DNA from: Utricularia gibba
Lineage: Eukaryota > Streptophyta > Magnoliopsida > Lamiales > Lentibulariaceae
Reading direction: 5' to 3'
DNA: 64,000 nucleotides
Assembly: GCA_002189035.1 (NCBI GenBank)
Contig: CM007990.1
Span: 1,984,001 to 2,048,000 of the forward strand
Shown here piece by piece: positions 40,528 to 54,252 of this stretch (positions are counted from its first letter, which is position 1; each line of letters opens with the position of its first letter). The notes under the pieces were generated by a model. That model had not been told where the DNA came from and searched no databases. It was given only the letters and a program-made list of their open reading frames with translations. The position numbers were made by a program, and so were the translations under genes.

Positions 40528-41607
40528 GGCTAAATTTGCAAAGTAACTGTGTCACAACATTTAGATTTGCAAAATAGCTGATTTTGGTTTCAGATTGGCA
40601 AAATAACTAAGTTTTACAAAAACATTTGCAATATATTAAACATTCTCAATATATTAATTTTATATTACATTTTGAAATACTAATTAATTTTATTTATTAA
40701 TATAGCTGATATTTATTTATTTTACAATAGTAAAAATATAATAAAAATATTAAATCAAATGCAATTTATTTATTTTAAAAATAAAAATACATAAATTGCA
40801 AATAATTAATTCCATCCAATACAATATTTATTTAAGAAAATAAAAACATATACAATGATAATGATAAAATCAGAATAGATTGTTAAAACTGAATAATTTT
40901 CATATCCCAAAAAGATAATATCAATGAAATTATGCAAGAATCGGCACCATATAAATTATCGTATGTACCCTCTTGTTTTTTCTATGCCGCACATTAGATT
41001 TTAGGAAAATGGGGATTATTTTGTTTCATAGAATGTTACAGATTTTTTTTCATAAGAAAGTATGTGATTTTCAAAATCTTTCAGAAATGAAATAGAGTGT
41101 TCGAAATAAATAATAATAATAATAATAAAACCAAGTTAATTAAATTACTCTTTTGAATTTGTTCAAATTGAGACTTAGTTACTATCATTCAAAATGTGAT
41201 TTTAATGTGCTTTATCAAAACATTAATATTATGTTTTTTTGTCAATGATGGTTTTGTTTTTTTTTAAAAAAATAAATATACATAATTGAAAAATTATATG
41301 GGAAAATATTTTTTATTTATTCAACTGGTGTGTGTAAATAATAATGACTTAATTTATTTAATTTTAAATAAAATATTTTTTGAAACAAATATAATTTTGA
41401 AAAATTTAAAGTAGATTTCGAAATGAAATCTAAACAATAGTTATCATTAATTTTATTAAGAAATTTGATATAAAATTATTCTTTATAAATACTCCATTTA
41501 TTTTATAAAAAATATTTGAAAACTCAGTTATTTTGCCAATGGGATCGCAAACTCAGTTACTTTGCCAATACATTTATTATGACATAGTTATTTTACCAAA
41601 TTTCTCC
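40528..41607. mobile_element. Non-autonomous MULE-like element with 9-bp target duplication
   Basis: The ends read GGCTAAATTTGCAAAGTAAC (40528 onward) and, on the opposite strand from 41607, GGAGAAATTTGGTAAAATAAC. Inverted similarity continues for about 100 bp on each side. Each end holds three spaced copies of a TTGCAAAATAACT-like word. Flanks ATAAATTGC (40519-40527) and ATAAATTGT (41608-41616) form a 9-bp duplication with one mismatch, the size typical of MULEs. The 1080-bp interior is very AT-rich, includes a short (AAT)n near 41108, and encodes nothing. Confidence 0.8.
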
Positions 41608-41616
41608 ATAAATTGT

Positions 41617-44600
41617 CCTTGCTACACTGTTGGTTAACCCACCCATCCGTCCATGTGTGTTGAATGTGCAGAAATAGTTTGAAAAGCATGCTGTCATCTG
41701 CCATCGCCATATCGTACCATGCCTTCGAAGTCGCTTGGGTTTTTGGGCTGGCTGCTTTAGAAAAAGCTTCCACTAAAAAACACACCAAATTTCCTTCCCT
41801 CACTTGGCAAAAGTTGACCTCCACCGAGCATTATTGAGCCACACAATTATTTGCAAGCGCACCTCTCTACTCCATGCTCCTAAGCCCTTGGTTCTCACCT
41901 AGATTTTAGTAGAAATGGTTGAACGCGCCGAACAGTCTCCGAGAAAATAAAAAAAGAAGCAATTCAAAGAATGTTGTAAAGAACTATCGGGTGGTTGGAA
42001 GCCATTTCAAAGGATGTGGAGTTAATGTATGCGACCTTGCGCACAGTAACTGGCCCCCAGCGCCGAGCAGCATACCTGACAGACTCCCAACCTCAGCATT
42101 TACTACTGATTTAAAAAATAGTTTGTCTGATAAAAAATTGACCAATTCGATATTATTCCATCCATGACTCAATTCACATGCTTTCATAATAATCAAGTTT
42201 TTGCTGTGTTTAAATAGAATTATCGGAGTGTTTAGCATAGTAGGATGAAGATTTCTACTACATAAAGTCTGTGGATAAAAACCCTACAACTGTTGGCCTT
42301 CAATTGCAAATGGAAGGCTGGAAGTAGATGGAGCCAGGCGATTGCTAAAGAGTGGAGTTTTGTCTGTACAAAAGAAGAGCGAATATCTGTTGAAAAATCA
42401 TCTTTTTTGCTTGTAGTGGTTTCCAGTTGTCTTGGGGGTGACCTTTTTTTGTCCCCCTCTCCTTTCTTACAGGAGGAAGGAGTTGGATTCACTAACGTGG
42501 CCAAAGGTAGTGCGACGTCTTAAAAATAGACGCTTGCTGTTTCTGTAAGAATCAATGAAGTTAACTGCAAAAACTAACGTCTGTAACATCCGGGACCGGG
42601 GGGTGTGGCGACGTGGACGAAGGACTGGATGCCACGCATTTCTCCCTCCTATTTAGCTTCTTAGCACATGGGGGATCCCTTGTGATCCTCTTTATTCAAA
42701 GTAGATCCAATGAACCTGCAGGGTAAGAGTTTCTTGTAGTCACGACACAAGTTCGATAATCATGATGTTATGCCTGATAAGATTAAATATCTGATGAATG
42801 AGCTTGATAAGCAAGCCTATGGAGCATATATTTGACATATATTTAGTGTATATATATACTTAGCATATATTTACAATTTTTTAAAATATGGTAATATCCC
42901 GGGATATCAATATTATATCCGAATGATGAGAATTCGTCTTCTTACAAGCGACTCTTCCTTGATTTGAGGATGACGCACACGAGTCTCGAAGAGGCTTTGT
43001 CTCTAAATTTGTAATGATGTATTTGATATTATGATTCTGTTATTGACAGTTTGTCATATCATATTAGTTCATTTAGTTGTATTGAAACTAATTTACCTGA
43101 GGTGTTGAGTGGCCTTGATCATTCATTCGAGTTTTTATTATGTGCTTCAATCACAACTACTTTCTGTGCACTCGTTCTGCTTGTTGAACGTGGCAGGCAA
43201 TAAGTACCTCAACTTGTAATCTTCGTTGCCTCGCAAAAGTGCTTTAAAAAAATATTGAACTTCCTAAATAAATTTTTAATGCCATATGTATATTCATTTT
43301 TTAAACAATCCTATGCCTATGGCATGCCATGTTCCATCGGTCAAACTTTAAAAGAGTGGGAGGGGAGCAGAGATGCCCTACAGCCTGCAAACCCTAATAA
43401 TCCGGGCCTTGTTTATTAACTGATGATTGAAGTAAGATCCGTTTCTTCGGTAACCGTAAGTTCCATAGAATCGGTAGTCCTTTGTAAAAAGCACTTCACT
43501 TTTACTACACTCTTGTAGAGTTTTATAGAATGCTTACCAACTATGTATTGTAAATTGAATACAAAGAAGGAATGATAAAAACTTTAGGCACGTAAAACAC
43601 TGTCCTAAAAAATTTTATGAGATTCGAGAGGTTTTTCGAGAATTATATCTCAATCTTAAAAATCAGTTGAATATGTAGGTGAACCATAAACTTTAATAAA
43701 CCATGTGTGAGCACAAGTACCAGCTCACTCTGACGTAAATCAAAGATATTGAGTTGAACTTCCATATAAATTAATTGAAATGAATTTCAGCTAATAATAT
43801 GGAATTGTCAACTCCCCTTCTCCAATATAATATTCCAATACTATGACATTACATAATACATTTTAGAATGCAGGATTTCCGTGAGCTGAAACCAAACAAA
43901 TGGGAAGAAAAATGATGAACCCATGTACAAGGCAAGTCTGTTTCCTTATTGCGTTATATTGGTTGGTTCCTCCGATAATAGGAATGTATCAGTATGAGGA
44001 TGAGGGGGTGCTCTAAAGGAGTGGAAGGGAGAGGCCTCGGGTGGCCCTGCCCAGCCCTGCCTGGCTAAAATGGAAGGTTCTAGGAGGAAATCAATGAATG
44101 GGGTGCTGGATTTGGTACGCCGTCATGTCAAGCCCATGCCCCTTTTTCAACGTGTTGTTGCAGTGGGCATGTGGAATGTCGCCCCAACTCCCAACTCTTG
44201 GATGTCGTCTTGTTGTTGACCCCTGTTTTACTTGGACAAACGCCATCATTTGTTTCGCTCTCGGTGTTCCGGACAAGGACAAAGTTGTTTATATGGGCGG
44301 GGTGAGAAATGATTGATTCCGTCCGGCAGTTAAAACTTAAAACTCGGAGCCATCTAATCTCACTTCGTTCCAAGGAAGAAGAAGAAGAAGAAAAAAACAG
44401 CTTCCGAGATGATTAGCTTTTCCGCATGCTTCCTTAGCTTTGCAATTGCCATCTCATCCATCACTTCAAATATTCACATGCACTTTTTTTTATTTCCGTC
44501 TCTTGTGTTTATTCACGTCATAAAAGTATATCTATCAAGATAATCAAATGCTAACTCACATCCTGTCATCAGCTAGCAGATTTTACTCAATGTGAGAGAA

Positions 44601-45290
44601 TATCATATGTAAATTCCGACTATGTGAGACTCATATTCTCAAAATTAGTGTATCACATCATGAAATTTGACCAAGATTATTACTATTTACATTTTTTTTT
44701 AATTTCATTGTCTTTTAATGCGAATGTAGATGGAGAACCAACACGGCTTCCCGCCACCATCGTACTATGAGCACGAGCTATGGCACATGATGCCTCCCTC
44801 GTAATGCTGACTCATGCGTGAGGGGAATGGAATACACAAGCCACTGGTTTCAGAGCACTAATCATCACGTTCCACTGCTTTGCGATACCTTATTATCCTT
44901 CAATAAACGTTCAAGAGCAAGGGGTGGATATCCTGGTTGTTTCTTGTGCTAAGCTCTGTGGAAAATGATATGCAAAATGAAAAAGATTCCGTGACCTGCA
45001 TTGTTTCGAGGTTCCCCACAATTACACATCTAGTTTGCATTATCTAAGCTTAAACCCTTAAGTCAATGACAACAGGCGATGCTTACAAGTTACAACACTA
45101 CATTTACCTCGACTAGGATAATGGATTTCCATAAAACAAAGTCACTGTTTTCAAGATAGTTTATGCACAGTTTAATGAAATACGCATGCTCTGGATGCTC
45201 ACTTGAAAGCATTTAAATAGACAACAGTTTCGAACCAAACTCTCGTGCCATTGAAGGAACGAAGACTCTTCCATTCACATCAATTTACAA
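41617..45290. other. Intergenic; no gene confidently supported
   Basis: Open frames at 41588-42523 and 44091-44373 overlap on opposite strands without domains. 42577-42640 (TGTAACATCCGGGACC and on) has the look of an LTR start but no partner was found. A 24-codon frame at 44730-44804 preceded by a splice-acceptor-like sequence is discussed in the findings. A GAA microsatellite sits near 44370. Confidence 0.45.
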
Positions 45291-48029
45291 TCAACTCAAT
45301 CTGAAAGATGAAACAGCCTGCAGGAAGACCATGAAATTATATGTAATATTAAGAATCCATATCCGACGATAAACCTTTAAGGCAAGGAAACACATTGCTG
45401 TCGGTGGAACCAAGAGCAGAAATTAATACATGCCAGTTCATTGAGACTAACCTTGCGAATCATGCTGCCAAATTTTTCCTCCTCTTCATCGACAAACTGT
45501 ATCAAAAAGTGAGTGAATTAAAATTGGGTTCATCTGGGCTTCAACCATGATTCTGAAGGACAGGCTTCATCCAGCTTATCATTAAGAATGCGCAACAGCA
45601 GAGTAGGACGGCAGGACTGACCTGGCCGGTGAGTGTATACAATCTGTTGTAAAAGCCATTCTTTGATATCCCGAGTACAGTAAGCAAATTTCTTCTACTC
45701 TCTCCTGGATTCTTCAATGTGTATTCTATGTAATATAAGCCTGGTTCATAAGCTTATGATGTCAGATGGCACCAACGTACATCCTACTTGTAATAGGATG
45801 TCATCTTAAATGAAATCAGCTACTCTGGTGGTGGTTGTGAAAATTAAAATGATCAGTTTTTTGAATCAAAGGAAAAAGAATTTAACCATTAGCTGCTTTG
45901 CTGTCGATGAGTTTTGCAGCAACACCCGGGGGTCTCTGCCAACTTCTGTCCAATCCACCAACCTGAAAAATCCAGACAGTGCATACAAGAAAAGTTTTCT
46001 TCTGCATATTCGGAAGATCCTCAAGGTTCATTTTAGTTCTTCGTTTCAATGCAGTATTGAATGTTATTAGAGAAACTATATAGCATAAGCCATACTAGAT
46101 TTTCTGCAAATTCATCCACTTTCCCGAAGGACCCCAATCTGGTGAAATCAGCACCAAGTCCTGTGATCACTAAGCTTACTGTATAGCAAGAAAATGAACC
46201 CTGTTCAGTGAGTAATGTTTTATTACAGAAATGCTCGTTAATAGAATTGATTCACACCGTTTGAGCTGGAAGCTTCTGGTGGATAAAATGCAATAACAGA
46301 TCGAACTCTATCATCTTCTTTAGTTCCTTGCATCCAGTCTGCTATGCTATCAGCCAATTAAAATTCCAATGCGTGGGACCATTAAGGTATGCTGAGATTT
46401 CAGCCAGAATTAAGTAGATATAGCTACTCTCATTTCTATCACAGTGAAGCTAATACCACATACTGAAACCTCAACAATGAAAAATTATGTCAACCAAATA
46501 TTTACTGTGATTCATTTTAAAATATTGGCTGAGGAAACCTTTTCTACTGTCATTGGTAGAGACTGATTTTTCAACCTTTAAAAACCTGTCTTCACACACT
46601 TCACATAGTGCAAATCGACTTGAAGACCTCAAACTGAACAAGAAAACGGGCACACAGGAAATTATCACCTTCCGGTATGTTGATTGTAAACATGTTTGCT
46701 TCATCAATATAAACACGAAATTTCTCTGGTAAATCTGGATAACACAAAACTACCATGAGAATAAATTGCATACACGAACCAAAGTCTTTTATCCTCAAAA
46801 TAATATGAGATAACAGTGTTACCAGTTTCTGTAGCCATAGAAACAAGAGGAAAAGCTGAGGAAGCCAAAACTGCCTGAAATAAGAGCTCTCTTCTATCCA
46901 ATTCTTTCCCAGCAGCCGCACTGTTACTAAAGGGTTTTAGTGCTTATTTGAAGGGAAACAAAGGCAACTCTCGAAAGTGAACGGAAGCAGGAGAAAAAAT
47001 CATACTGTTAAGGAGTAATATGGTATTTAGGCAGCTAAACACCAATTCCAACAAAAAAAAGTATTTTGTTTAAGTAATCCAGGAGTCAAATGACTTGTTT
47101 ACTCATAAGTTGCCCCTCATCCTTTCCCTACTGGTAACTCGCTAGTTCATTCTCCTGCTTGGCTTGGCATTGTCGATGAATTTTTTGAAGTTATGCTAAG
47201 TTTTTTACTCAATAGCACTATGAATGAGCTGGAATTTTCCTCAGCCTCAGAACTAAACTAATGAGTTAACATCCACTAACTACTAGGAATATGTCTCACA
47301 ACTATTAACCCATTTAAAGCTCATCAACAACAGAAAATACACGCATACACCCACATGCCTGAATGATGATATGTTCGTTAAATACAAATGCAAATTGAAG
47401 TTTGACACTAGTATCGTTGAAAGAGTATCCATGATAATGTTGCTGTAAAATACGCAGAGGGCTGAATAAAAATCACTAAACCCTTGAAAGCAGGAGCCAT
47501 GAAAGAAGAATCAATAGAACAAAAATGAAGAATGACAAGATTCATGCTCAAATAATATCACAAACCAACCTTCCCTTCAAAATGAGAAAGAATATCAAAA
47601 TTGACACACGTTTGAACAACAAATATTAGCTAGCCTCCAAAAAACCAGGATTCGAGATTTCATTTCACTCTTTCAACATGGTTTTCATTCAGCACTTGGT
47701 GACCAACTGGTTTCAGTTACAAATCAAAGCATACTGATAAAACATAACAGCACATTGCTATTACTCGTACAACAGATCAAAACTTCAATATGTTTTACCA
47801 TTTTATACGTTCAGAAACCTCTCCATCCTTGCGCATTATCCCGTTGTGATTCAAGGTCTTCTTTAGCGCTGTAGAGACCCGTATCATAAGAAACACAAAA
47901 CAATGATTTTACGAAGTACTGGGAGATGAAAAAAGATGAGGGAATGGAGAAACCTTGTTGTACGAAAGAACTCCTGGCGATGAGCAGCGAGGAACTGCGA
48001 TGAAGGGGAGAAGAAGAAAGAAGAGCCAT
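45291..48029 (-). CDS. PsbP-like protein (PPL1 type), thylakoid lumen
   Basis: Lumenal protein of the PsbP superfamily; Arabidopsis PPL1 helps repair photodamaged photosystem II. Ten exons: 48029-47954, 47868-47799, 46920-46823, 46734-46669, 46338-46258, 46178-46096, 45962-45887, 45740-45622, 45496-45452, 45317-45291, all GT-AG; 246 residues. A Ser-rich chloroplast transit peptide (residues 1-48) precedes a twin-arginine signal (DRRELLFQAVLASSAFPLV, Arg58-Arg59), meaning Tat import into the lumen. The PsbP domain follows: LPEKFRVYIDEANMFTINIP, VRSVIAFYPPEASSSN, VITGLGADFTRLGSFGKVDE, GLDRSWQRPPGVAAKLIDS, GLYYIEYTLKNPGESRRN, YNRLYTLTGQ and FVDEEEEKFGSMIRKAVSSF. The exon 2 donor (ATG|GTAAAA at 47799) was chosen because only it keeps frame with exon 3; that junction is the weakest call. 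The family usually has DWQVG where this reads DWMQG. Confidence 0.92.
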
Positions 48030-49049
48030 TGGTTTTGCCTTTCGTGATGACGCTGGAAATTCTACTGGAATTCTCCCCTTCGCTCAATTTCTAATCTCCA
48101 AGTTGGATGGGTACGACGGTTACAAATTAATACAATATTATAATTCATTAAAAATATTATTACCAATGTTCCACTTCTTTTTTGTTTTTCCATGTCTATC
48201 TAATTTCTTGAAAATCACGAAAACAATCATCCTACCTCATTTTTTAAAATGTTCTTTCTTTAATAATTTACAAAAATAACATGGTGGGAAAAAATTAATT
48301 ATACTCATTTTCTCTAAAAAAAATCAATATAAGTTATGTTTGTGAATGATTAATGCAAAACTTAAAAGGACAACAAAACCTAATATTATAGAGGAAGAAA
48401 AACAATTGCTATCATTCTTCCTAGGAGTTGATGCCATTTTTAGCATGACAAAGTCATGCAAGGAAAAATCATAAAAAATGTCCAATAAAAAAGTAATTAT
48501 GGAAGACTGCTCATGTGACATTAAAAAATATTTAAAATTCTTAAACGCCATAACATTTGATAACATTCATGTGACATGACTTCTCTCGGGTGAGCTCTCA
48601 CTACGAGTTTTTTTATTTTTTAAGTGTCTTTGTTGCTATTGGAAAGCTTTGAGAAAATGAATGTCTAAAGTGGTGAGTTACAAAAGGGTTGTTGGGGAGA
48701 GGAGTCTCCTCCACCAAAGAAGATGTTGGAGAATAGACACCATGGGGCTAGCTGGAGGATCGCAACCCCATCATTCATGCTTTAGGAATCCCATCAAGCA
48801 ACATCTTCTTTGAACCCAAGTCCAACATTGATAGTACATAAATTTTCCCGTTTTATGATAAAAAAAATTATGACTTTTCATGATGTTTTAGTTGTTTAGT
48901 TTATAATTTCGAATGTTTTTCCAAAACTTAGGGAACATATGAATTTTGTGTACAAATGGGCTAAATCCTTCAATTTAGCCCATCTTATGTGATTAACCCT
49001 CTTTTGAGTCTAGCAACAAGTTCCAAAAATCAGGGTAGGTAAGATGGAT
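48030..49049. other. Intergenic upstream of the PsbP-like gene
   Basis: AT-rich and no gene recognised. The open frame 48324-48566 (-) lacks a domain. Confidence 0.45.
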
Positions 49050-52000
49050 TTCGTGTAAGCATTAGGTTGCAGAGGAAAAAATAACATGAAGGAAGGAACA
49101 ATAAGTGCACTGTTGCAACAACAATCTGCAAGTCAGGGGTAGGAACATCATGTAATTTACAAAGATGTTGCCTTCATATAGAAGTCAATGATTGCACAAT
49201 ACACTTTAGAAGAAGCTGTTAAATCTCATGCAATCACCAATTTTTTATAGTGGAAGATGTCCAATGACAAGGAGGTAGTTGTCCAAATCAATGAATTACA
49301 TCATCTCTTGGACAAACATGACTGCTCTAAACATTAATTTGTCCAAAGTTTGTCAATCATGAATATCACATGCGAATGTCCTCAAAAATAAATAAGGGAG
49401 GTACAAATCTTGCTCGAAAACTTCTGATTATAGTTCTCATGTTGTCTTCACTCTGACTAATGATGGTATAAAAAAGAAACATGGGCATTGTTTCGTCTAT
49501 GGTAAGGGATAGCACTTTGCAGCACAATATAGGCACAAGAAGACAGAAAACTTTGAAATGAGTCTCTCAAAGCCAATGTTAACATGACTCAAGGGAATGA
49601 TAATGATGATGTCATTGTCATCATGTTCGATTAATTGAACCTAATCGAGGCGAGTGGTGAGTGGATTATGGACTCAAAAGCTAACCATCATGCTTGCTTG
49701 AGTAATGAGTATTTCTCATCCTATAGTCCACTCATGGTGACAATCATGTGATCAAGTTCGCAAACAAGTCTACTATACTAGTGCCTAGAAAGGGAGTAAT
49801 CACTCTAAAGTTTATCTTAGGGAAGACTACCCTTTAGAAGGATGTGTTGCATGCTTCTGTCATAAAGACTAATATCATCTTAGCTATCTAGATGGATAAA
49901 TGTAACCTAAATATCAACTTAGACAATGAGGTTGTCAAGAGTTGTATGTGAGAAACATCTCTATTATTTCTGATAATAAAATTAATTATACTCATATAAT
50001 GTGTTCTTTTGATATTTGGCATGTTAAACTAAGTCATGTTAATTTTTCCTACATAAAAAGGATGCAATGATTAGATTTAATTGTGAAATTGCATGATTTA
50101 CCTAACAAATGTGAGATTTGTGTAGAGACAAAAATGATTAAAAATTCATATATTTCTTGAATAGAGAATCTGAATTACTTATATTGATTCATTCGGATGG
50201 ATGTGATTATTTGATGTGTGTATCTAGAGGTAGAAATAAGTTCATAGTTACTTTTATTGATGATTATTCTAGATATGCTCATGTATATTTGTTAAAACAT
50301 TAATTTGAAGCATTTGATGAGTTTATGCTATTTAAAACTAAGGCGAAAAATCAATTTGACAAGAAAATAAAGAAAGTTAAATTTGATAAAGGTGGTGAGT
50401 ATATGTTATTCAAAGATTTCTGTGAAAAGCATGAAATAATACAAACGAGGACTCCTCCCTACTCCCCTGAATTGAATGGAGTGGCTTAAAGGAAGAATAA
50501 GACATTAAAGGAAATGATGAATTCAATGCCTAATTACTTTCATCACTTCAGATGCAATGCAGGAGAAAGCGATTCTTACAGCTTATCATGTTCAAAACAA
50601 AATCTCATACAAGAAAACAAGCAAAACTACATATAAGATATGCAAAGACTACTCACCAAATCTTTAATATTTAAGAGTGTGGGTATTTAGCAAAGTTGAT
50701 GTTACCTGATACTAAGAAAAGAAAGATTGGATAAAAAACATATGATTGTTAGTTGATAGGATACGCACAATGTAGTGTTGCATATCGATTTATTATGCCA
50801 AGAGTATTGCTCTTAATCAACATACAATAGTAGAAACAAAGAATACAGAATTGTTTGAGTACATCTTTCCTCTAGTAAAAAATCAACTTCATGGTGGGGA
50901 TAAGACACCTACAAATGAAAATGATGAAACTAGAGAACCCTTGAAGGAATTGTCTTTGAGATGAAGCAAAAGGCAAAGGATAGAGTTTAACTTCAGTGAT
51001 GACTTCTATGTGTATCTCATCAGTGGAGATCCTCTTACCTATCATGATGCAATTATTTCCCTAAATGCTCTATTCTGAATGGAGTCCATTCATCGTGAGA
51101 TGGATTTTATCCCTAAAAACAATGTATGGGAATTAATGAATCTACCCCTACGGCAAAGCCAATTGATAACAAATGCATCTTTAGGAAAAAGTTCCTTGCA
51201 AATGGAAAAGTGGAATGATTTTCATATTGGGAAGAAGAGCTGTGTGCTAGAAATGCATTAAAAACACCTTGATAGCTAGATCAACAATGGAAGCATAGCT
51301 CATTGCATTAGATCTAGCACGAATTGAGGTTGAGTGGTTGAGAAACTAAATAATGAGAATCCCACTTAGGCAAAATGAATCATTCTCACTAGTGTAGTAT
51401 TGTGATTGTCAAGCAGCAATTGTCATTGCTAAGAATCGATCCTATAATAGAATACACATGCAAATGAGGAATAGAACATTGAAACAACTGTTAAAAATCG
51501 GTGTGATATACATTGAATATGTGAGAACGTTAGTGAATTTGGCCAATCCACTGACCAAATGTCTTAATAGAGTGAAGATCTATGAGCTTTTGTAGGAAAT
51601 GAGATCAATGTTGATGAGCAAACGTCAATGATGGTAACCCAACCTGTGAGAGGAGAAACACCTTGATCAGATTCATATAGGTAATAACAAGTCATTGCTA
51701 GTTTTGAGAACACAACTCAAGGCAAGTGAGGGCTGAGTATTTACTCTTAATGTCTCTTTAGCTGATGAAAATCAGTAACACATATAAGAGGGGTATACTA
51801 GGCAGACTATATAAGTATGAGAAGTAGACGCTCCTATGAGATATATATGATCTTTAGAGCATTTATGAATCAGCAAGAATTACACGGGGCTTATGGTGCA
51901 CTTGAGTGTCAAACGGTCAACAATTGTGGGGGTAGGCTTGATGTGATTGACAATATCTCTATTTAAATAGTATTCGGTTCATATAGATATAATTTTACCA

Positions 52001-52095
52001 TCTACTTAGTGATACATGCATAGTGCAATCAATGAATTGATTCATAATCGAGTTAGAGCTTGCATGACTTTGTACTTCTCCAATATGTGGAGGAT
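49050..52095 (+). pseudogene. Decayed Ty1/copia gag-pol, plus strand
   Basis: Order on the plus strand: a zinc-knuckle remnant (HGHCFVYGKG) near 49475; integrase (GGEYMLFKDFCEKHEIIQTR, then TPPYSPELNGVA) near 50390-50490; an RT start (FIPKNNVWELMNLPLRQ) near 51100; and RNase H (IALDLARIEVEWLRN; YCDCQAAIVIAKNRSYN; LVNLANPLTKCLNRVK) at 51300-51580. A purine-rich tract TGTGGAGGATTG at 52086-52097 precedes the 3' LTR. Stops and shifts are dense. The 5' LTR and gag N-terminus are not recognisable. Confidence 0.78.
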
Positions 52096-52260
52096 TGTTG
52101 GAATTTTGGTATTAGAGAAAGAGTGTGAAATCCTATATTGCTAATTAAATTCCATTTCAACAAGTTTATATGGAATGATGCTCTTTGAGTCTTGATAAGT
52201 TTGAGAACAAGTTGAGCCTCATGTGCATACATGGTCTAATTTTTTAGATCGGGTTGGGTT
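52096..52260 (+). repeat. Probable 3' LTR start of the decayed copia
   Basis: Begins TGTTGGAATTTTGG right after the polypurine tract, a common copia LTR opening. The end of the LTR is not determined, and no matching 5' LTR was seen at 48500-49100. Confidence 0.45.
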
Positions 52261-54243
52261 TCCGAAAGACCCCGAAACCTAAAAGGCTACACGCACAGGG
52301 GGTCCAAATCCAATCCCCAAACCCTCTAGTTATCGTGTGTGGGTGGGCCGAGTGATAAACGAAAAATTATGCAACGTCGTTGAATTGCAAATTTATCTAT
52401 AAAATAAATTTATAAACATAATTCATATCCAATCATATGAAAAATATAAGTATAGTAGAATACAGTCGAACACAAGGAGCTAGGTACTTGCTGTGTGAAG
52501 TCAATGCATTTAGTTTATGTCATGTATAAGAGATTAAATCTAAGATAAGTGTAAGGCGGGTTTATGATAAAATGCAGTAAAGAGATAATAGGCAAATTCA
52601 ACAATTGACTAGAATAAGGTAAGGCAATGCCTTAAAGCTTTCAACAGTGTTTTACAAGTGAAAATCGACACTGGAGTCAGAATCGAATTTCAGTTCATGA
52701 AAATGGTCGGATGTGTTGGATTCGGGTATGGTTTGGATGGTTGTTTGATGTGGTTGACAGAAACGAAGAGAGGCGGAGATTTGTTACGTGGAAACCGCCG
52801 GAGGACGGAAAAACCACGGAACTATAGAAGCTCGCCGAAGAAAATCTTCACTAGACGGAGTTGAGGAAAGAAATACCAGTTGGAAAGCTTGGGATCCAAC
52901 CCTTTTTCGCTCAGGACTTCTCCTACTTATAGGTGAGGTCGATTTGACCGAATCTTGACTTATGTAGTTGCCAGTTGCTTTCTACGCCTGTACTCTGCCA
53001 TAATTCGGCCACTTTTCACACTATGTTTATGTCACATATCGGTTTGCCGACCAGTACTATCCCGTTAGGGCACCTTTTGGCAGCTTTTCAGAGACTGATT
53101 ATCCATATCCGATTTATACCCCATCAGAGTGGTATAATCATTGCTAAACTTAACACATCCAACCCAACAATCATTCATCTAACAATGAAGGATTCAAGTC
53201 TATCTAAACCCTTCTTTTCCTAACTTTTGATCTAACTCTAGTTAGATTGCTTATGATGAACATAACTATTTCCCCTCCTGGGTCTACCTTGGTTTGATAA
53301 GAAAATTATTTGATTATCGAGCTAATGTAGTCTAATAAGCAATAATCATGCACACTCCATTCTTCCTCAAAGCATTACGTGTATTTAGCCACTCATGCTA
53401 AAGTAAAATGAAACAAGTTCATAACATAGCAATCAAAACATGTTCATGTCGTAGTGCATCAACCAAAAAAGAAACATAAATATAAATATAAACAAAAGAC
53501 GAAAACTACTCCCGACTAGAAATAGTATTCCTAAATAACAAAGAAAAGTTTAGAGGTAAGGTTGAATCCTAGTTTCATATTTTTCATACTTCATGGTTCT
53601 ATTACTCTTTCCTACTAAATGTCTCCCTCCCCCTTCTCTCCCCTCCAAAGTCTCTAACATGTTCTTCAATGGGGAGATATTTTCTCATCCCTCATCATGT
53701 CCAAAATCCACTTTTTGTCATTTTAGGATTTGATATCTTCCATTTTTAGTTTTTGTCCCCATTTCTCGCCATCTCCACTATATACTTTTGACTCCTTGGG
53801 ACTTGGACTACTAAAACATGCTACATTAATCAAGAGGATTATTAGGACTAAGATTAGAACTATTTAGTCTCAATTAAGAATAAAAGATGCAAACAATGTA
53901 ACTAATCATAAAAATATAAAAATACACAACAAAATCTGAATTTTATAGTAAAATATTAATTATTTTATTATCCTTAAATGCTCAAAAATATGTGTTATCA
54001 TCGAGCCACTTTTTTTGTTTCAAGTCAATTAAGGTTAGACATCTGTACATTCAACTATGATCAACTAATTTCTATAGACCAAGATGTTGTTCTCGACAGA
54101 TATCTTGTATCTTGGTATGGATCGAAAAATCCTTTATATTAGATGTATACCTACTTGAGATTTTGATCATTTTGGTGTTAGATTTAGAACAGAATGTTTG
54201 TTGCTTGTTCCAGGAAAAAGAATTGAGCAACCTTGGGATTAAA
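52261..54243. other. Intergenic, no recognisable gene
   Basis: Open frames at 52658-52864 and 52975-53223 (+) lie in DNA of balanced composition that could be an old LTR or other repeat. No domain is seen. 53450-54240 is AT-rich. Confidence 0.4.
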
Positions 54244-54252
54244 AAAAATTTA

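Noticed and set aside
42577-42640. LTR-like start TGTAACATCCGGGACC
   Set aside because: No partner LTR, PBS or polyprotein nearby; left as intergenic.
44091-44373. Opposed 60-80 codon frames near 44.1-44.4 kb
   Set aside because: No domain, no splice or promoter support; strands contradict each other.
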